This document shows, piece after piece, positions 6,555-9,859 of a stretch of DNA of 9,859 nt (its first letter is position 1; each line of letters starts with the position of its first letter). The stretch is taken from the NCBI GenBank assembly GCA_023429855.1, contig JAEZDB010000238.1:1-9859 (forward strand). Direction: 5' to 3'. A program made the translations under genes and the position numbers. Source of the stretch: Actinomycetes bacterium (GTDB lineage Bacteria > Actinomycetota > Thermoleophilia > Solirubrobacterales > Solirubrobacteraceae). The notes beneath the pieces are model-generated. The model ran no database searches. It saw only the letters and a program-made list of their open reading frames with translations, and was not told the DNA's origin.

Positions 6555-6992
6555 CTACTTCGTGACGAAGCTGATCTCGCCGCTCGTCTCGAGCACGGCG
6601 AACCGCACCTCGGCGAGGTCGCCGACGGAGTTCAGCCGCGCCTCGGCGGCGACTTCGTCGCGGGTGATCCGCTCGCGCCGCAGGTTGCGGTCGATGAACT
6701 CGCCGTCTTGCACGAGCACGATCGGCTCACCCTCCATGGCGGGCCGCAGGACCGGGAATTTGAACGAGACGTAGCTGAAGAACACCGTGAGCAGCGCGAA
6801 CGTGAAGATCACGATGAGGGCGCCGGTCACGGAGTTGTCGCTCTGCGTCACACCCTGCTGGACCATGTCGCCGATCACGACGAGCAGGATCAGGTCGAAC
6901 GGCTGCATCGTCGACAGCTCGCGGCGCCCGACGACGCGGGTGACGATCCAGATGAGGACGTAGATGACGGCGGCGCGGAGGGCGAGGTCCAT
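6555..6992 (-). CDS. DUF421 (YetF-like) membrane protein
   Basis: This is a 145-residue integral membrane protein of the DUF421 family, whose function is poorly understood. It has about three hydrophobic segments near residues 5-22, 31-48 and 56-77. The family motif region GRRELSTMQPFDLILLVVIGD (starting at residue 22) lies between the first two. The cytoplasmic C-terminal part carries EGEPIVLVQDGEFIDRNLRRERITRDEV and ends with an AEVRFAVLETSGEISF segment, the small alpha/beta domain typical of the family. It is at the short end of the family range. The ATG at 6992 has a good Shine-Dalgarno, GAGGAG at 6998-7003, spaced by five bases. The upstream anchored-protein gene ends only 13 bases away, so the two are probably co-translated. 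Its placement directly before purN is unexplained. Confidence 0.85.
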   Translation of the reverse strand: MDLALRAAVIYVLIWIVTRVVGRRELSTMQPFDLILLVVIGDMVQQGVTQSDNSVTGALIVIFTFALLTVFFSYVSFKFPVLRPAMEGEPIVLVQDGEFIDRNLRRERITRDEVAAEARLNSVGDLAEVRFAVLETSGEISFVTK

Positions 6993-7005
6993 GAGAGCTC
7001 CTCGG

Positions 7006-7554
7006 TTACGGGAGGACGCGCAGCGTTCCGGCCGAGCGCACGGCGTCGACGCCGGGCCCTTCGACCGAGACCGACACGTCTTGGTTGCCGACGGTGGTCG
7101 GGTTGGCCTGCAGCTGCAGGTAGACGGTGAGCGTGTCGCCCGCCTCGAGCGAGGGGTAGGTCAGCGCGAGCGCTCCTGGTTCGCCGTTCTTAGGCGGCCG
7201 CGTCGTCTCCGACACCGGAGCCGGCTCAAGCGTGTTGAGGTGCATGCCTTCGACGAATCCTGGGCCGATCACGACCTGGGGCGACGAGACGTTCTCGGTG
7301 GCCCTCACCTCGATCTGCACGGGGAACATCAGGCCGCCCCGTACCTGCTCTGGCATCTGGACGCGCAGCGCCATCGAGTCGCTCGCGGCGGTACGCACCG
7401 ACGGAGCCTGGCCGAACGCTCCGGCGAGCGAGGCCGCCACGAAGGCGGCCATCAGCGCGAGGATCACCCGCCGGTTCCAGACGTGAAAGCCGCGGCCTCG
7501 CAGGTCGCGGGCCCGTCCGAGATCGAAGTTCGTCGTTGGCGCCGACACGCTCAT
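7006..7554 (-). CDS. Single-pass anchored protein with extracytoplasmic beta-rich domain, function unknown
   Basis: I do not recognise this protein. From the ATG at 7554 it has 182 residues. A short basic cytoplasmic tail (1-28, including RGRGFHVWNRR) leads into one transmembrane helix (about 29-48, ILALMAAFVAASLAGAFG). The remaining 130 or so residues look beta-rich, with alternating hydrophobic strands such as FPVQIEVRA and DTLTVYLQLQ, resembling an Ig-like or CARDB-like fold by eye only. There are no cysteines. An in-frame GTG at 7653 would add 33 residues and would lie on the edge of a palindrome; neither start has a Shine-Dalgarno. The stop lies 13 bases before the DUF421 ATG, so the two products may act as a pair at the membrane. 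It heads the minus-strand run that continues through purN and purH. Confidence 0.65.
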   Translation of the reverse strand: MSVSAPTTNFDLGRARDLRGRGFHVWNRRVILALMAAFVAASLAGAFGQAPSVRTAASDSMALRVQMPEQVRGGLMFPVQIEVRATENVSSPQVVIGPGFVEGMHLNTLEPAPVSETTRPPKNGEPGALALTYPSLEAGDTLTVYLQLQANPTTVGNQDVSVSVEGPGVDAVRSAGTLRVLP

Positions 7555-7638
7555 GAGCTTCGCCGCTGGCCGACGCGAGCGCGGCGCGGGCGGTGCGTCA
7601 TCCCTGGTCACGACGTGCGGGTCCGCTGCGCCGCTGAA

Positions 7639-7700
7639 GTGCGCACTGCGCACAAATTGTCAAACGACAAATGACGCATGTGTTGCGTACAGTGCGGCAT
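7639..7700. promoter_or_regulatory. Divergent control region with two inverted repeats
   Basis: This stretch separates oppositely directed genes. It holds a perfect 6-3-6 palindrome, GTGCGC-ACT-GCGCAC (7639-7653), followed by TTGTC-AAAC-GACAA (7657-7670) in a locally AT-rich patch. On the minus strand the second repeat contains TTGACA (7663 to 7658), a perfect -35 match, although the -10 position is poor. On the plus strand ACGACA (7664-7669) and TACAGT (7688-7693) are separated by 18 bases, which would place a transcript start near 7700. The repeats are seen directly; promoter and operator roles are inferred. Confidence 0.45.
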
Positions 7701-8804
7701 GTGTCCAAGTTTGATGGTCCCGGCGGTCTGCCGGAAGACGCGCCGGCGCCCGTCGTGCCGGAGCCCCCGCAGTTCGTCGGCAAGCAGCGCTCGCCGCTGC
7801 GCACGGCGCTCGTCGTTGTCGGGGTGATCCTCGGCCTGGCGGTGATCGGCTGGCTCATGCGGGTCGCGTCCGACGGAGCCAAGGCGGAGCAGGCGGCGAC
7901 GGCCGCGGAGTCCGCCGAGGCCGAGCAGGCTGCGGCAGCCGAGGAGATCGACGACCCGCTCGAGCGGGCGGCTCCGGCCGCGGCGACCGGCCCCGCGCCT
8001 GCGTACGACGGCAAGTGGACCACCATCGCCGGCAAGCTCGGCAAAGGCAACCGGGTGTCGGTCACCTATGCGTCGGAGGTCGACCAATACGGCGATGTGC
8101 CCCTCACCGTCGAAGGCCGCCTCGACGACCCGGGGCAGCTCGGCAGCGGCATCGTCTCGGTGATGGCGCTGCGCCGCGGGAGCTGCCCGTCGGTCGCACC
8201 CGACGACGACGGCGACGCCAACGACGAGCTTCTCGGGCTCAACGTATTCCAGCCTGGCCCGTTCCGCAGCGGCGCCCGTGCCGGGATCCTCGGCGACCCT
8301 GGCACCGTCGCGGTGTGCGCCTACGCCACATCGTCGGCGACCGACGACCACCGCTTGGTGGCCGGCGGCAAGCTGCGGATCGCCGAGACCCTGTCGCCGC
8401 AGTCCGCGGCCGATGCCGCCTACGTGCAGCCTGGCGTCTACGCCGCTGAGGGCGACGCAGTCGTCGGTGGTGCCAAGGGCGCAAAGGTCGAGTTCGAGGT
8501 GCGCGACACGCCTGGCGACGAGGCTCGCAAACTCGCCTACATCGCGGTCGACGGACTCAAGGACGGCGGCTGCGGCGCGCCGAAGCAGGCCTATACGCAG
8601 AACGACCTCGATACCGGCGACGTGTACGACACGATCTCGCTGCTCGGTTTGGACTCCGGCGTCTCGCTCACGGGCGGCTCGGCCAAACCGGGTGAGTTCC
8701 GCGGCCAGGTGTATGTGACGGCAGGGACCTGCGGCGCAATGGTCGCCTTTACGGCGCGGCGCGTGGCGGGCGCCAAGCGAGCGCTGCAGCAGGAGCTCGG
8801 ATGA
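7671..8804 (+). CDS. Anchored extracytoplasmic protein with two Cys-pair domains, function unknown
   Basis: I do not recognise this 377-residue protein. A Pro-rich cytoplasmic tail (about 1-42) is followed by one transmembrane helix (about 44-63). Next comes an Ala/Glu-rich probable helical stalk (about 66-105), then two extracytoplasmic domains. The first (about 112-238) has Cys172 and Cys216; the second (about 250-364) has Cys301 and Cys354. Each pair probably forms a disulfide outside the cell. The second domain is clearly related to the C-terminal domain of the next gene (GVYAAE, a VEFEV strand, a Cys, a G-x-V-Y/F strand, a second Cys, then VAFTARR). Starts are ambiguous: ATG 7671 is the longest, but GTG 7701 (VSKFDGPGG) fits a leaderless transcript from the putative promoter. 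Neither has a Shine-Dalgarno. The last four bases overlap the next gene. Confidence 0.75.
   Translation: MTHVLRTVRHVSKFDGPGGLPEDAPAPVVPEPPQFVGKQRSPLRTALVVVGVILGLAVIGWLMRVASDGAKAEQAATAAESAEAEQAAAAEEIDDPLERAAPAAATGPAPAYDGKWTTIAGKLGKGNRVSVTYASEVDQYGDVPLTVEGRLDDPGQLGSGIVSVMALRRGSCPSVAPDDDGDANDELLGLNVFQPGPFRSGARAGILGDPGTVAVCAYATSSATDDHRLVAGGKLRIAETLSPQSAADAAYVQPGVYAAEGDAVVGGAKGAKVEFEVRDTPGDEARKLAYIAVDGLKDGGCGAPKQAYTQNDLDTGDVYDTISLLGLDSGVSLTGGSAKPGEFRGQVYVTAGTCGAMVAFTARRVAGAKRALQQELG
8433..8450 (+). repeat. Duplicated domain start, copy 1
   Basis: GGCGTCTACGCCGCTGAG encodes GVYAAE at the start of the shared domain. It matches 17 of 18 bases with the copy at 9035-9052 in the next gene, in the same reading frame. 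This supports origin of the two domains by duplication, although shared codon preference in GC-rich DNA contributes. Confidence 0.6.
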
Positions 8805-9463
8805 TCGACCTGGCGAAGTCGCCCGACGGGTCTGCACCGGCTGGTCCCGTGCTGCCGGGACCCGGTGGCCCCGAGCCGTCGGGCCGACCAGCGTGGGCGG
8901 GCCCGGCATCGGCGGTCCTGCTCCTGGTCGTCGTGCTGGCGCTCGTTGGCTGGCTGGGGTTCAGAAGCGGCGGGTCGGGCGACGAATCGAAGGCCGCGTC
9001 GGCCGCCGCCACTCCGCCGGGGGCCATCGCGGCGGGCGTCTACGCCGCAGAGCCCGCCGACATCTCCAAGGGCGGCCACCGTGGCACCGCCGTCGAGTTC
9101 CAGGTCAAGCGGGCCAGCGATGGGAAGGTGACGATCCCCTACGTCGCGGCGTTCGGGATGGAGCCGACGGAGTGCGGCGGCGAGGCCAAGTCGCTGGAGG
9201 AGGGCAGCGGCATTACGTTCCTCGACGACGAGCCGACCGCCCAACGTTCGAAGGCGGGCGGCGCCGTGCTTGGCGCCACGTGGGAGGGCGGCATCAAGCT
9301 CGACGTGGAGCAGGCCGGTTCGGGCGAGGTCTCGGGGACGCTCGTCTTTGCCTTCGCCGACCTCAGGCCGGGCTGCACCGGCAAGGTCGTGTTCCGGGCC
9401 AAACAGCGCCCGAAGCGTGAGGGGCGGCCCTACTACGACCGGGTCATGCTCGCCGGCGGCTAG
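8801..9463 (+). CDS. Anchored extracytoplasmic protein, paralogous to the upstream gene's C-terminal domain
   Basis: I do not recognise this 220-residue protein. The cytoplasmic tail (1-33) is Pro/Gly-rich, and one transmembrane helix lies at about 35-54. A short Ser/Ala linker leads to a single extracytoplasmic domain (about 78-202) with Cys125 and Cys192, probably disulfide-linked. GVYAAE (79-84), AVEFQVKR (97-104), the first Cys, a Gly-Thr-Leu-Val-Phe strand, and CTGKVVFRAKQ align with the second domain of the preceding protein. It therefore looks like a one-domain version of its neighbour with the same membrane topology. The ATG at 8801 overlaps the upstream stop in an ATGA, with AGGAG about five bases before it, so the two genes should be translationally coupled and made in a fixed ratio. 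No catalytic motif is visible; a structural or ligand-binding surface role is possible but unproven. Confidence 0.8.
   Translation: MIDLAKSPDGSAPAGPVLPGPGGPEPSGRPAWAGPASAVLLLVVVLALVGWLGFRSGGSGDESKAASAAATPPGAIAAGVYAAEPADISKGGHRGTAVEFQVKRASDGKVTIPYVAAFGMEPTECGGEAKSLEEGSGITFLDDEPTAQRSKAGGAVLGATWEGGIKLDVEQAGSGEVSGTLVFAFADLRPGCTGKVVFRAKQRPKREGRPYYDRVMLAGG
9035..9052 (+). repeat. Duplicated domain start, copy 2
   Basis: GGCGTCTACGCCGCAGAG is the partner of the copy at 8433-8450, with one synonymous difference. It marks the start of the paralogous domain in the second anchored protein. Confidence 0.6.
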
Positions 9464-9544
9464 TTCCCGCGCCAGCTGGGCTGCAACGCGGCCCCGGAAC
9501 TCAAGCGGCACACCCTGCTGACCGACGAACTACCTAGCGTGCCT

Positions 9545-9859
9545 ATGGGGTCGTCTCTCGTTTCGCGCCTCAAGGCGCTTTCGCCGCAGCAGCTCGCGTT
9601 GGTCGCGCTCGGTTCGCTCGTGCTCGCCGGCGCTGGCACGGCGGCCTTGGGCGGCCTGAGCGACGGCACCGACGTGGGCGACCGCGCGCTCACCGGCGGC
9701 GACGAAGACGTGGCTGGCAAGGTCAGCTACGTCGACAAGCGCCCGAGCGTGCAGGTGCAGCCGCTGAAGAACGCGCAGACTCCAGCCCCGCCCGCCGCAG
9801 GCGGGCCATCGGCGGTCGGCGGCGGCCGCATCGAGCGGACCGACCCGACGCCGCGTACC
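9545..9859 (+). CDS. N-terminal part of a further anchored or secreted protein
   Basis: An open frame starts at ATG 9545 (in-frame GTG at 9539) and runs off the right edge without a stop, giving 105 codons. A short basic start (MGSSLVSRLKALSP) is followed by a hydrophobic helix at about residues 16-35 (QLALVALGSLVLAGAGTAAL), then a flexible region rich in Gly, Pro, Ala and Asp with the segment VSYVDKRPSVQVQPLKNAQTPAPP. This fits a signal anchor with an extracytoplasmic linker, the same layout as the two preceding genes, but I see no sequence relation to them. It begins 81 bases after the previous stop and has no Shine-Dalgarno. A possible -10 (TACCTA, 9531-9536) lies eight bases before the ATG, so a leaderless transcript is conceivable. 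The function cannot be told from this fragment. Confidence 0.65.
   Translation, partial: MGSSLVSRLKALSPQQLALVALGSLVLAGAGTAALGGLSDGTDVGDRALTGGDEDVAGKVSYVDKRPSVQVQPLKNAQTPAPPAAGGPSAVGGGRIERTDPTPRT

Noticed and set aside
7608..8909. 433-codon open frame on the minus strand opposite the 7671 gene
   Set aside because: The product is Arg/Gly/Val-rich without domain pattern or signal. The plus-strand frame has a transmembrane helix, paired cysteines and a paralogous neighbour.
8591..9511. 306-codon minus-strand frame opposite the 8801 gene
   Set aside because: It is antisense to a gene with clear topology and paralogy, and its own product is Arg-rich with no motif.

Overview
The window is very GC-rich DNA (roughly 70% by eye) packed with short-gapped genes and frequent GTG starts. 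This suggests a high-GC Gram-positive bacterium. The purine enzymes, the Rrf2-type regulator with a flavohemoglobin, and the many single-pass anchored proteins with Ala/Pro-rich linkers suggest an actinobacterium. A deep-branching lineage such as Thermoleophilia is possible, but that is an impression rather than something the sequence proves. I see no tRNA, rRNA, CRISPR array, transposase or phage gene.

Layout. (1) 1-1157, minus: the 5' part of purT, formate-dependent GAR transformylase; its last ~40 codons lie off the left edge. Its leader can fold into a symmetric nested hairpin that buries the ribosome-binding site and the start codon. (2) 1256-2997, plus: a nitric-oxide module. An operator-like AT-rich palindrome precedes an NsrR-like Rrf2 regulator, followed one base later by a full-length flavohemoglobin (hmp). 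(3) 3058-4167, minus: a secreted SGNH/GDSL hydrolase with a C-terminal fibronectin type III domain, convergent with hmp across a GC hairpin. (4) 4276-7554, minus: a co-directional run of an anchored hypothetical protein, a DUF421 membrane protein, purN and purH. (5) 7639-7700: a compact divergent control region with two inverted repeats. (6) 7671-9859, plus: two overlapping genes for anchored extracytoplasmic proteins that share a duplicated C-terminal domain, then the start of a third anchored protein that runs off the right edge.

How it fits together. purT, purN and purH act in de novo IMP synthesis. PurT and PurN are alternative enzymes for the same step (GAR to FGAR), one using formate and ATP, the other 10-formyl-THF; PurH performs the last two steps. 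The nsrR-hmp pair should sense and detoxify nitric oxide in the cytoplasm. The most novel-looking material is on the envelope side: the anchored protein/DUF421 pair inside the purine run, and the tandem paralogous anchored proteins at the right end. I cannot assign a function to either.
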